Source: Sphingomonas sp. IBVSS2 (GTDB lineage Bacteria > Pseudomonadota > Alphaproteobacteria > Sphingomonadales > Sphingomonadaceae). Taken from it: a stretch of 64,000 bases of DNA. Both the position numbers and the translations under genes were made by a program. Shown piece after piece: positions 26,381 to 36,800 of the stretch. Position 1 is the stretch's first letter. Each line of letters opens with the position of its first letter. The notes beneath the pieces were generated by a model that was given only the letters and a program-made list of their open reading frames with translations, did not search any database and was not told where the DNA came from. The DNA is taken from contig NZ_NFUR01000005.1 in the NCBI RefSeq assembly GCF_002127225.1, positions 62,001-126,000 of the forward strand, read 5' to 3'.

Positions 26381-26399
26381 ATTGGTATAAGAATACAAT
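26371..26399. promoter_or_regulatory. Candidate operator of the GntR regulator before the TonB receptor
   Basis: GGTCCATAGAATTGGTAT (26371-26388) repeats the alginate operon block. With the following bases it forms an imperfect dyad, TTGGTAT-AAGA-ATACAA, the best two-sided version in the window. Confidence 0.6.
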
Positions 26400-26413
26400 C
26401 GGGGAGGATTCGA

Positions 26414-29287
26414 ATGGCTATGGTCTCGATCCGGGCGCGTGCGCGCGCTCGCGCGCTATTGCTGGCGGGCGTGTCGGTCGCCGCGGCGCTGGCGGTGGTG
26501 CCGGCCCGGGCTCAGGACGGCGCCCCCGCGCCGGCGGACACGCCCCAGGCGGAGCAGAGCCAGGAAGACCGGATCATCGTCACCGGCATCCGCGAGACGA
26601 TCCAGACTTCGATCCAGTCCAAGCGCAATGCGGATGCGATCGTCGATGCGGTGTCCTCGAAGGAGATCGGCGAGCTGCCCGGCCAGTCGGTCGGCGAGGT
26701 GATCGCGACGATCACCGGCGCCTCGATCGACCGCGCCAATTACGGTCCCACCGAAGTCTCGATCCGCGGCCTCGGCTCGGGCCTGAGCATGACGACGCTG
26801 AACCGGCGCGAGGCGACCAACGGCTCGGGCGACCGGGCAGTGAATTTCGGCCAGTTCCCGTCCGAGCTGTTCAACGCGATCAAGATCTACAAGACGCAGC
26901 AGGCGGACCTGATCGAGGGCGGCGTGGCCGGCCTGATCGAGCTCGAGACCCGCAAGCCGCTCGACCACAAGCGCCGCCAGGTCCAGGCCGAGATCAAGGG
27001 CAACCTCAACCCCTATCAGGACCGGATCGCCGGCCGCAGCCCCTATGGCTACCGGGCGACGGCCAGCTATATCGACCAGTTCGATATCGGCGCGCTGGGC
27101 AGGCTCGGCATCTCGATCGGCTATCAGCGCAACGACGTGAACGATCCGGTGGAGCGCTTCTACACCAGCACGACCTGGTTCACCTGCAACGCCGCGCTGG
27201 TCTCCACCGCCAACTGCACCGAAGTGACGCGCCAGCAGGGCAATGCGGGCACGCCCTATTATCATGCCTCCAATTCGTATCTCTATCGCCAGATGATCAC
27301 ATCGGACCTGCGCAACGCGGTGTTCGGCGCGGTGCAATGGCAGCCGAGCCCGACGATCGACGTCAATCTCGACCTGCAATATTCGCGGCGCCAATATAGC
27401 GAGCAGCGCAATGATTTCGGCACCGCCGAGGGGCGCTACAACCTCCACAACGTGGTGATCGGCGACAACCACCAGCTGCTCTCGGCCGATGGCTCGGCGA
27501 CGATGCAGACGGTGTCGGGCCTGTTCCAGCGCGACGAGAAATATCTGGGCTTTGGCGGCAATGTGGAATGGAAGCCGGCCGATCGGCTCACCGTGACGGC
27601 CGATTTCGGCTATTCGCACACGACGCGGCTCGACATCACCCGCCAGGTCCGCCTGCGCACCGATCCGTTCGACATCTATGGCGTGCGCACGCCGATCAAC
27701 AACCAGCGCATCCCCTATCATGTCGACTTCACGCAGAGCTTCCTGCCGGCCTTCGCCTATGATCCGCGCTTCGACCCGACCGACCATGACGTGTTCAGCG
27801 ACGATGCCCGCCTGACCCGCTCGCAGGACGGCCGCGACGACGAGATCCATTCGGCCCGGCTCGACGCGAGCTACAAGCTGGACGGCTTCCTCGAGCGGAT
27901 CGATATCGGCGGGCGCTGGGCCAAGCGGAAATTCTTCGGCTACAGCAACGACGTGAACATCGACCAGAACGACCTGGCGGTGGACCGCAGGGTGAACCTG
28001 GCCTGCCGCACGCCCTTTCCCGAGCGCAATTTCTTCGCCGACGCGCCGAGCCGCGGGATCGCCGGCTACGCCACTTTCGACGTGCTCTGCCAGTTCCGCA
28101 ACTATCTGGGAACCGAGGACCCGGGCAACAGCGGCGACCTGCGCGCCGTGGAGAATTCGGACGTCACCGAAGAGACCTGGGCCGGCTATGCGATGGCGAC
28201 CTATTCGGGGCGGTTCGCCGGCATCCCGGTGCGCGGCAATTTCGGCGTGCGCGGCGTGCACACGCAAGTGACCGCCCGGGGCCTGCGCTCGGGGCTGGAC
28301 GTGATCAACAACAGCGACGGCACGATCTCGCTGCGCGCCAATGGCAGCTTCACCGATACCAGGATCACCGCGGGCACGATGCGCTGGCTGCCCAGCGTCA
28401 ACGCGATCTTCGACGTCGCGCCCAGGATGCGGGTGCGCGCGGGCATCTATCGCGCCATGTCGCGCCCCGCGCCGAGCGCGCTGGGGGCCGGGCGGACCAT
28501 CACGCTCGAGGTGGGCAACGGCTTCACTTCGGTTACCGACGCGATCAACTCGATCATCGCCACCGGCAGCCCGCGGCTGAAGCCGACCATGTCGTGGAAC
28601 GGCGATCTGGCGTTCGAATATTATGCCAACAAGGACACGCTGTTCGCCGCGACCGCCTATTACAAGCGCTTCAGCGGCGGGAAGATCCCGATCACCACCG
28701 ACGAGAATTTCACGATCGGCGGCCAGGACTATGCCGTGCCCGTCACCCAGACGGCGAACAGCAACGACAAGGCCGATCTCTACGGCCTGGAGATCACTGC
28801 CTCGAACCGGTTCAGCTGGCTGCCGCATCCGCTCGACGGGCTGGGCGTGAAGCTGAGCTACAATTACGCCTGGTCGAACTACAAGACCCAGGACATCCGC
28901 TATGGCGACGTGGTGGACAGCGCGACGGGCAATCTGATCCCCGGGCTGATCCCGCCGGCGGGGCTGAGCGGCTATTCGAAGCACGTCTTCTCGGCCCAGG
29001 CCTTCTACGAGATCGGGCCGATCTCGCTCCAGGGCATCTATCGCTATCGCTCGCGCTATTATCAGGCGTTCACCAGCGACAATACCCAGCTGCGCTACGT
29101 CGAGGGCAACAACACGTTCGACGCGAACCTGAGTTATCGGATCAACAAGGTCGCCGATATCCGCTTCCAGGCGCTCAATCTCTTCAACGCGCCGCGAGTC
29201 GAGTATATGCCGGTCGTCGGCAGCACCCGGAACGTCGAATATTACGGGCCGCAATATTTCCTGAGCTTCCGCGTCCGCCTGCGCTGA
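26414..29287 (+). CDS. TonB-dependent receptor, CUT/oligosaccharide type
   Basis: 957 residues, a size typical of Xanthomonas/Caulobacter carbohydrate receptors. Signal peptide with an Arg-rich n-region and cleavage near VVPARAQ; TonB-box region DRIIVTGIRETIQTSI; plug with SIQSKRNADAIVDAVSSKEIGELP (first half shown elsewhere as the family mark) and STSVRG-like SIRGLGSGLS; barrel ends in RLR. These features define the glycan-type subfamily. Next to alginate genes, it is the likely outer-membrane port for alginate oligomers. GGGGAGGA is the ribosome site. Confidence 0.9.
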   Translation: MAMVSIRARARARALLLAGVSVAAALAVVPARAQDGAPAPADTPQAEQSQEDRIIVTGIRETIQTSIQSKRNADAIVDAVSSKEIGELPGQSVGEVIATITGASIDRANYGPTEVSIRGLGSGLSMTTLNRREATNGSGDRAVNFGQFPSELFNAIKIYKTQQADLIEGGVAGLIELETRKPLDHKRRQVQAEIKGNLNPYQDRIAGRSPYGYRATASYIDQFDIGALGRLGISIGYQRNDVNDPVERFYTSTTWFTCNAALVSTANCTEVTRQQGNAGTPYYHASNSYLYRQMITSDLRNAVFGAVQWQPSPTIDVNLDLQYSRRQYSEQRNDFGTAEGRYNLHNVVIGDNHQLLSADGSATMQTVSGLFQRDEKYLGFGGNVEWKPADRLTVTADFGYSHTTRLDITRQVRLRTDPFDIYGVRTPINNQRIPYHVDFTQSFLPAFAYDPRFDPTDHDVFSDDARLTRSQDGRDDEIHSARLDASYKLDGFLERIDIGGRWAKRKFFGYSNDVNIDQNDLAVDRRVNLACRTPFPERNFFADAPSRGIAGYATFDVLCQFRNYLGTEDPGNSGDLRAVENSDVTEETWAGYAMATYSGRFAGIPVRGNFGVRGVHTQVTARGLRSGLDVINNSDGTISLRANGSFTDTRITAGTMRWLPSVNAIFDVAPRMRVRAGIYRAMSRPAPSALGAGRTITLEVGNGFTSVTDAINSIIATGSPRLKPTMSWNGDLAFEYYANKDTLFAATAYYKRFSGGKIPITTDENFTIGGQDYAVPVTQTANSNDKADLYGLEITASNRFSWLPHPLDGLGVKLSYNYAWSNYKTQDIRYGDVVDSATGNLIPGLIPPAGLSGYSKHVFSAQAFYEIGPISLQGIYRYRSRYYQAFTSDNTQLRYVEGNNTFDANLSYRINKVADIRFQALNLFNAPRVEYMPVVGSTRNVEYYGPQYFLSFRVRLR

Positions 29288-29383
29288 TCTGGGCGCGGGC
29301 AGCGGTGCGGACCAATTGCCTATTCCAAATGCGGGCGGTCTGGGGCATTGCTGGGGGATAGACCAAGCTGATCGAGGATCCAC

Positions 29384-30130
29384 ATGGCTGAACGCCGTCT
29401 CTTCCAGGATATCGCCGAGCGTATCGCGGCGATGATCGCGGAGGGCACTTTCCCTCCCGGCTCCCGCTTGCCCGGCGAGCGCGAGATGGCGGAGCGGCTG
29501 GGGGTGAGCCGCGTCACGATCCGCGAGGCCGAGATCGCGCTGCAAGCCCAGGGGCTGGTGCGGATCAAGACCGGTTCGGGCGTCTATGTCTGCGATCGGG
29601 GCGAGCAGGGGGCGGGCGCGCTGCCGGCGGTGAGCGCGTTCGAGCTGACCGAGGCGCGCTCGCTGTTCGAATCGGAAGCGGCCGCGCTGGCCGCGCCGAC
29701 GATCAGCGACGAGCAGATCCAGGTGCTGGAATCGCTGGTGGCCGCTATGGACGAGGCGGAGGAGGGCAGCGCCGCCGCCACCGAGGCGGACCGCGCCTTC
29801 CACCTCACCATCGCCAGCGCCTCGGGCAACCAGGCGATCATGTTCGTGATCAACAGCCTGTGGCGGATGCGCACCGAGATTCCGGAGATCTGCGCGCTCC
29901 ACGCCTCGGTCTGCGGCAAGGACGAGGACAGCCGCCACGACGAGCACGCCGCCGTGCTCGAGGCGCTGAAGAAGCGCGATTCGGCGGCGGCGCGCACGGC
30001 GATGCGCAAGCATTTCAGCCGCCTGCTCGAGGCGATGCTGAAGGCCTCGGAAGAGCGCGAGATCCTCGAGCTCCGCCGCAAGGCCGAGGCCAGCCGCAAC
30101 CGCTTCCTGATCAGCGCGCAGCTGAGCTGA
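29384..30130 (+). CDS. FadR/UxuR-type GntR transcriptional regulator of the alginate locus
   Basis: 248 residues. N-terminal GntR winged helix (GSRLPGEREMAERLGVSRVTIREAEIAL, split at GSRLPGERE and LGVSRVTIREA) and a C-terminal FCD ligand domain with the metal-type His residues in DRAFHLTIASASGN, DEHAAVLEAL and MRKHFSRL. Uronate-responsive regulators such as UxuR and ExuR belong to this family. It lies 96 bp after the receptor gene and the local operators have the ExuR/UxuR half-site, so it likely represses the locus until DEH or KDG binds. Confidence 0.85.
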   Translation: MAERRLFQDIAERIAAMIAEGTFPPGSRLPGEREMAERLGVSRVTIREAEIALQAQGLVRIKTGSGVYVCDRGEQGAGALPAVSAFELTEARSLFESEAAALAAPTISDEQIQVLESLVAAMDEAEEGSAAATEADRAFHLTIASASGNQAIMFVINSLWRMRTEIPEICALHASVCGKDEDSRHDEHAAVLEALKKRDSAAARTAMRKHFSRLLEAMLKASEEREILELRRKAEASRNRFLISAQLS

Positions 30131-30230
30131 GCTGCGCGCCGCGGCGCGTTTCCCCCGGCCTTCGGACCCTGTCGCGCCTGCCGCGCGCGATGGCGCGTGC
30201 TCCTGTCCCAGGGTTGGCCTGACCAGTCTC

Positions 30231-30278
30231 TTGACTCCTGCGTAAAACTACGCCCTATTGGTATGACACCGGTAACCA
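30231..30278 (+). promoter_or_regulatory. Promoter with TTGGTAT operator-like dyad (module 1)
   Basis: TTGACT (30231-30236) is 17 bp from CCTATT (30254-30259). TATTGGTAT (30256-30264) overlaps the -10, and with ACCAA at 30274-30278 forms TTGGT-N12-ACCAA. The core GACACCGGT also resembles LacI-type sites. Layout parallels the promoter at 26351. Confidence 0.5.
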
Positions 30279-30320
30279 AGATCATCTGACAGACAAATGC
30301 CGGTACGGGGAGAGGTTGGG

Positions 30321-30359
30321 ATGCTGAAACGCGCGAAAGATAATCGCCCGGGGCCCTAG
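30321..30359 (+). other. 12-codon ORF with strong ribosome site (leader peptide or gene remnant)
   Basis: ATG is preceded by GGGGAGAGG and encodes MLKRAKDNRPGP before TAG. A hairpin, GCCGTC/GACGGC with loop TCCG (30368-30383) and three Ts, follows nine bases later. It could be a leader peptide with an attenuator, or the stump of a lost gene. Confidence 0.35.
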
Positions 30360-30581
30360 CGGGCGGCGCCGTCTCCGGACGGCTTTGGGTAAAATGCTTC
30401 GGACAATCGAGAGCGGCTGGGCGACGACTGGCCTGACCACACGCGGCCATGCGCTTCGTGGGGCGCACGTATGCGGCCGCAGGTGTCATTGCGGGTTGCC
30501 GCTAATGGCGCGAACCAATGGCAAGCAATATTGTCCGCAGTATAACCGGACCAGTATGATATTTCTGGACTAACCATTCTA

Positions 30582-30610
30582 TTGACTCCGGATTGTGGAT
30601 CGGGCCTTAT
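30582..30610 (+). promoter_or_regulatory. Promoter of module 2, probable autotransporter promoter
   Basis: TTGACT (30582-30587), 17 bp, CCTTAT (30605-30610): same boxes and spacing as module 1. It is the nearest recognisable promoter before the autotransporter ATG, 231 bp downstream of the -10. Confidence 0.45.
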
Positions 30611-30676
30611 CCCCCATAATTCCGCAACCGGTCCGTCCAGGCCGGGAAGAGCCGGAAACGAGCAGAGAGGTGCGCG

Positions 30677-30712
30677 ATGGGAGTGCAAGCGACGATGCGG
30701 ACGCCGGCCTAG
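30677..30712 (+). other. 11-codon ORF followed by a GC hairpin (module 2)
   Basis: AGAGAGG precedes an ATG encoding MGVQATMRTPA and a TAG stop. CCGCCGCC (30721-30728) and GGCGGCGG (30733-30740) form an 8-bp hairpin right after it. Same order as module 1. Confidence 0.3.
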
Positions 30713-30840
30713 CCGACACGCCGCCGCCGGGGGGCGGCGGGGGCCGGCGCCTGCGGCGCGGGCCCTGACGAAATCACCAGCAGCCAGGCGACTGGCGACG
30801 ACCGATGCGGCCGAAGACGCCGCGATGGGGAGGAAGACTC

Positions 30841-33800
30841 ATGACCATTTCGATCCGCGCCCGCAGCATGCGCACGCGCCTGCTCCTTTCGGCCTGCTTC
30901 GTGGCGCTGCCCGGCACCGCCTATGCGCAGAACACCACCATCGGCGCCGGAACGACGCGCACGTCCAACGTGAACGTCAGCGGCTCCGGCACGGTGACGG
31001 TGGCGGCTACCGGCACGATCTCGACGCCCGCCGGCACCAGCCAGGCGATCAACATCAACGGCGGGAGCACGGGCACCGGCGTCGTCGTCACCAACAACGG
31101 CACGATCGAATCGACCGATGCCACCGGTGCCGGGCGCGGGATCAACAGCGCGCCCGCCGGGACGCTCGATCGCACGGCGACGATCGTGAATACCGGCATC
31201 ATCCGCGCCAACAACGACGCGATCCGCTTCGCCGAAGCCTCGACCGGCGATACCGGCCCCGACACGGGCGTGGTCACCATCACCAATTCCGGCACGATCC
31301 TCAGCTTCTCCCAGGGCACGGCCTTTTCCGGCGCCGCGCCGCAGGGCATCGAGTTCAGCCTGGCCTCGGCCAGCCTGGTGCTGAACAATCAGGCGGGCGG
31401 CGCGATCACCGGCGCGCAGGGTATCCAGAGCAGCGGCACGACCACGATCACCAATGCCGGCACGATCACCGGCACCGGCCTGCTCAACGGCGCGCCCTCC
31501 AGCCAGGGCGAGGGCGTGCGCGGCCATAATGGCGGCACGCTGGTCCTCACCAACGAGGCGACGGGCGTGATCACCGGCGCGTTCGGCGTGTTCGGCACGG
31601 GCAATACCACGATCGTCAATCGCGGCACGATCAGCGGCAGCGCCAATGGCGGCGTCAGCAGCGGCTCCAGCCCCCTGGGGCGCGAGGCAATCCGCATCAA
31701 CCTTGGCCTGAACACGGTCAACAACGTGACGCTGGCGGCGGGCAGCACCACCACCGGCGCTTCCACCAACGCCGTGACCTTTGGCGGCGCGCCGGCCACC
31801 AACACCAACGTCACCAACACGCTGACGGTGGAGACCGGCGCGACGATCAACGGCAACCTCATGGGCTGGAACGGCGATCCGGTCGCCGGCGCCACCGTTA
31901 CCGACATCCTCAACCTCACCGGCACCGGTTCGCAGGTGCTGGTGAACGCGAGCTATTTCGAGACGCTGAACGTCCAGGGCGGCACCTGGGGCATCATCAA
32001 CAGCCAGACGCTGGCGAACGGCGCGACCATCGCTGCCGGCGCGACGCTGCGCTTCGACGATTACGACACCAGCAGCGGCGGCTCGGTGAGCGGCACGATC
32101 CTCAACAACGGCACGCTGATCTACAACCGCACGCGCAACCTGCAGACCGCTGGCGCAATCAGCGGTGCCGGCGGCCTGCAGCTGGTCAATAGCGGCAACC
32201 TGACGCTGACCACCGCCAACAGCTATTCCGGCGACACGATCGTCAGCGGCACCGGCATGCTGCGCACCGGCCTGCTCGCCAACAGCTTCTCGGCCAATTC
32301 GGCGGTGACCCTGGGCAGCGGCGGCACGCTCGACCTGAACGGGGTCGACGGCTCGGGCAGCAGCACCCTGATCGGCTACAACCAGACGATCGGCAATCTT
32401 TCGGGTAGCGGCACGGTGGATACCGGCCGCAACGTCGGCGCGACGCTCACCACCGGCGGGCTTGGCGGCGACACGATCTTCTCGGGCGTCGTCCGCGGGC
32501 TTAACAGCGGCGTCGCGGGCATTGGCGGCGGCCTCACCAAGCTGGGCGGCGGCACGCTGACCCTGTCGGGCCAGAACACCACCAACGGCGTGCTCGCCAT
32601 CAACGGCGGCGGCGTCGCGCTTTCCGGCCTCTGGTCTGGCGCGGTGACCATGGCGGCCGGCACCACCCTTTCCGGCGCGGGGCAGGTGAGCGGCGTGCTC
32701 GACGCTTCGGGCGCCACGCTTGCGCCGGGCAATGGCGGCGTCGGCACGCTCACCACCGGCGGGCTGATCCTGTCCGCCGGCTCGGTGCTGAACTACGACC
32801 TTGCCGCTCCCGGCACCGGCGATCGCATCCAGGTGAACGGCAACCTCACGCTGGACGGCACGCTCAACGTGCACGACGTCGGCGGCTTCGGCGAAGGCGT
32901 CTACCGGCTGATCAACTATAGCGGCGCGCTCACCGACAACGGCCTGGTGATCGGCGGCGTGCCGGCCGGCGCCAATGGCGGCCTGATGACCATCCAGACT
33001 TCGGTCGCGACCCAGGTGAATCTGGTCTATGGCACCCCGGCGGCGGCCACGATCCAGTTCTGGGACGGCACCGACAATTCGGGCGACGGCGTGGCCCAGG
33101 GCGGCGCCGGCAGCTGGACCAACGGCTTCCCCAACTGGACCGACGCGGCCGGCACCAACAACACCAGCTGGGCGAGCGCGTTCGGCGTGTTCGGCGGCGC
33201 GGCGGGCACGGTGACGGTGGACGACGCGATCCTGTTCACCGGCGCGCAGTTCATGGCCGATGGCTATGTGATCGCCGCCGGCACCGGCACGCTGACCACC
33301 AACACCGCGCTCACCAATATCCGCGTCGACCCGGGCCTGACCGCCACGATCGGCGCGGCGATCGGCGGCACCGGCGGCCTGATCAAGAACGATGCCGGCA
33401 CGCTGATCCTCACCGGCGCGAACGGCTATGCCGGGGCGACCAATGTCCAGGGCGGCACGCTGGTGGCGCTGAACGGCGGCGCGCTGCCGGCGACGAGCAA
33501 CGTCTCGGTCGCCGCCGGCGCCACGCTGGACGTCCGCGCGAACCAGATTGTGGGCGGCCTGAACGGCGCGGGCAGCGTGCTGCTCGGCGCGAACCTGACC
33601 GCTGGCGGGCTCAACACGAATGACAGCTTCACCGGCACCGCCAGCGGCAATGGCGGCCTGACCAAGACCGGCAGCGGCACGCTGACGCTCGGCGGCGCCA
33701 ATGCCTATCTCGGCGCGACCCAGGTGAACGCCGGCACGCTCCAGCTCGACGGCAGCGTTGCGGGCGCGGTCAATGTTGCCGGCGGCGCGACGCTTTCCGG

Positions 33801-36800
33801 CTCGGGCAGCGCGGCGGGCGTGGTGACGATCGCCGACGGTGCGCATCTCGCCGCCGGCGGCGCGGGCGCGGGAACGCTCTCTACCGGCGGGCTGATCCTG
33901 TCCGCGGGCTCGGTGCTCGACATGGGGCTGGGCGCGCCGAACCTGGCGGGCGCGAGCGACCGCATCCAGGTCAATGGCAACCTCACGCTCGACGGCACGC
34001 TGAACGTCACCGATCTCGGCGGCTTCGGCGTCGGCGTCTATCGCCTGATCGATTATAGCGGCGCGCTCACCGACAATGGGCTGACGATCGGCACGCTGCC
34101 GGCGGGGGCGAATGCACCGCACATCAACCTGCAGACCTCGGTCGGGCACCAGGTCAACCTGGTCTATGACAATATCGTCCCGGAGATTCAGTTCTGGGAC
34201 GGCACCGGCACCACCGCGAACGGCGCGGTCGGTGGCGGTTCGGGCAGCTGGACCAGCACGCGCACCAACTGGACCAACGCGAACGGCACGGTGAACGACA
34301 GCTGGGGCGGCCGCTTCGCCGTGTTCCAGGGCGCGGCGGGCACCGTCACCGTCGACGGTGCGATCAGCGTGACCGGCATGCAGTTCATGACCGACGGCTA
34401 TGTGATCGCCGCGGGCACGGGCAGCCTGAGCCTGGCCGATGCGCAGACCAATATCCGCGTCGACCCGGGCGTGAGCGCGACCATCGGCGCGGGGATCGGC
34501 GGCACCGGCGGGATCAACAAGCTGGACGGCGGCACGCTGATCCTGGGCGGCGCCAACAGCTATGCGGGCGCCACCACCATCGCGGGCGGCACGCTGCGCG
34601 CGGGCGTGGGCGGCGCGCTGCCCGGCGGCACCAACGTGACGATCGCGGCGGGCGCGACGCTCGATCTCGCCGCCGCGCAGACCATTGCCAGCCTGGCGGG
34701 CGATGGCCGCGTGACGCTTTCGGGCGGCGGCCTCACCACCGGCGGCGGCAATGCGGACACGCGCTATGCGGGCGTGATCAGCGGCAGCGGCGGGCTCACC
34801 AAGGCGGGCAGCGGCACCTTCACCCTGGCCGGCGCGAACAATTATGCCGGGGGGACGACGGTTTCGGCCGGCACGCTGCGGCTCGACGGCGGCACCATCG
34901 GCGGCGGCGCGCTCAGCGTCGCGAGCGGGGCGACGCTGGACGTCAATGGCGGCGCCGCGTCGGTCTCGGGCCTGAGCGGCGCGGGCCGCATCCTGCTCGG
35001 CAGCGGTTCGCTCGCCGCCGGCATCGGCACGACCAGCAGCTTCACCGGCGTGATCAGCGGCACCGGCAGCTTCGTGAAATCGGGCAGCGGCACGCTCACG
35101 CTGGGCGGGGCCAACACCTATTCGGGCGGCACCACGGTGACCGGCGGCACGCTGACGGCCGGCGTCGCCAATGCCTTCGGCACCGGCACGCTCACCGTGA
35201 CGGCGCCGGGCGCGGTCAACCTGGCAAACTTCGCGACCACCGTGGGCGGCCTGGCCGGCGACGGCGGCGTCGCGCTCGGCAGCGCGGTGCTGACCGTGAA
35301 CAGCACGGGGGCATCCGCCTATTCGGGCGTGCTCTCCGGCACCGGCCGCCTGGTCAAGTCGGGCGCCGGCACGCTGACGCTGAACGGCGCCAACACCTAT
35401 ACCGGCTCGACGACGATCAATGACGGCCTGCTGGTGGTGAACGGCTCGCTCGCCGGATCGGTGACGATCGGCGCGACCGGCCGCATCGGCGGCTCGGGCC
35501 GGGTCGGCGCGCTCACCGTCTCCGGCATCGTGGCGCCGGGCAACTCGATCGGCACGCTCAACGTGAACGGCGGCCTGACCTTCGCGGCGGGCTCGACCTA
35601 TCAGGTCGAAGTGTCGCCCGCCGGGCTCTCGGACCAGATCGTCGCCACCGGGGCGGTGACGATCAACGGCGGCGCCGTCTCGGTGCTGACCGGGGGACAG
35701 GCCAACTTCCTGCCGCTCACCACCTATACCATCCTCTCCGGATCGAGCGTGACGGGAACGTTCGGCAGCGTCGTCACCGACCTCGCCTTCCTCACGCCCT
35801 CGCTGGTCTACAACGCGGCCAGCGTGCAGCTTCGCCTGCTGCGCAACGACGTCAGCCTGGGCGCGGTGGCGCAGACGCCGAACCAGGTGGCGGTTGCCGC
35901 GGCGGTCGGCGCGCAGAGTTCGGGCGGGGTGTTCGATGCGGTGATCGGCCTGAACGCCGGCGATGCGCGCGGCGCCTTCGACCAGCTTTCGGGCGAAGTG
36001 TTCGCGGCGGGCATGACCGTGGCGGCGCGCGACGGGCATGATGCGGCGCGCGAGCTGATCGGCCGGATCGACGGGCCGCGCGAACAGAAGCGGACGCTGT
36101 GGATGGCGGGGGATATCGGCCAGCTCAAGGCCGGCGCGCGCGGCGGCCTGGCCGGGATCGAATCGAACCGCCGGGTGCTCTCGGGCGGCATCGAGATGAC
36201 CGGCGACAATCTGCGCTACGGCTTCTCCTATCGCTATGCCAGCAACGATATCAGCCTGGATGCGCGCGCCAGCGACGGCAAGCTGGTGAGCAATTCGGCC
36301 TTCGCCTATTTCGGCTATACGCTGCACGGCCTGCGTTTCGCCGGCGGCCTCGGCTATTCGTCGAACACCTTCTCGACCGATCGCCGGGTGGCCTTTGGCG
36401 GCCTGGCCAACCGGCTGAGCGGCGCCGATGACGGCCATGGCTATACTGCGTTCGGCGAGCTGGCCTATCTCGCGCCGCTGGGGAAGGACGCGCGCGTCGG
36501 CCCCTATCTGGGGGCGAGCGTGAACGCGACGACGTTCGACCGGGCGCAGGAATGGGGCGGCGCGGCGGCGCTGCTCGCCGGCAAGGCGCGGACGACCACC
36601 AGCCTGGCCAGCTATGGCCTGCGCGGCACCGCGAAGATGGGCGGCGTGACGCTGACCGGCGACATTGGCGGGCGCTCCTATATCGACGATCCGGAGACCC
36701 GGCGGATGTTCCGGTTCATCGACACCGGCAACGGCTTCACCGCGAGCGGCGGGCAGTTCGGCAGGACGACGCTGGCCGGCCGGCTCGACGCCGCGACCAA

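Larger units (their letters stand above)
30131..30840. other. 710-bp non-coding stretch with two promoter / mini-ORF / hairpin modules
   Basis: No normal gene is visible. Two similar modules occur in series: TTGACT promoter, strong ribosome site, an 11-12 codon ORF and a GC-rich hairpin (details in the separate entries). The stretch is locally less GC-rich than its neighbours (30230-30310 and 30520-30620). It leads to the autotransporter gene. Confidence 0.6.

Noticed and set aside
26456..30013. 1185-codon minus-strand ORF
   Set aside because: Antisense shadow of the TonB receptor and GntR gene; no recognisable protein features.
30385..30573. 62-codon ORF in the 710-bp stretch
   Set aside because: No ribosome site, no domain, and atypical composition; probably chance.
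34540..35440. Possible CRISPR-like or direct DNA repeats
   Set aside because: The repetition is codon-level, caused by PATR protein repeats in the autotransporter; spacing and sequence are irregular and there are no cas genes.
30709..36438. Uninterrupted 1909-codon minus-strand ORF
   Set aside because: Exactly antisense to the autotransporter; His/Arg/Ala-rich, no domains. Open only because GGC/ACC codon patterns avoid stops on the opposite strand.
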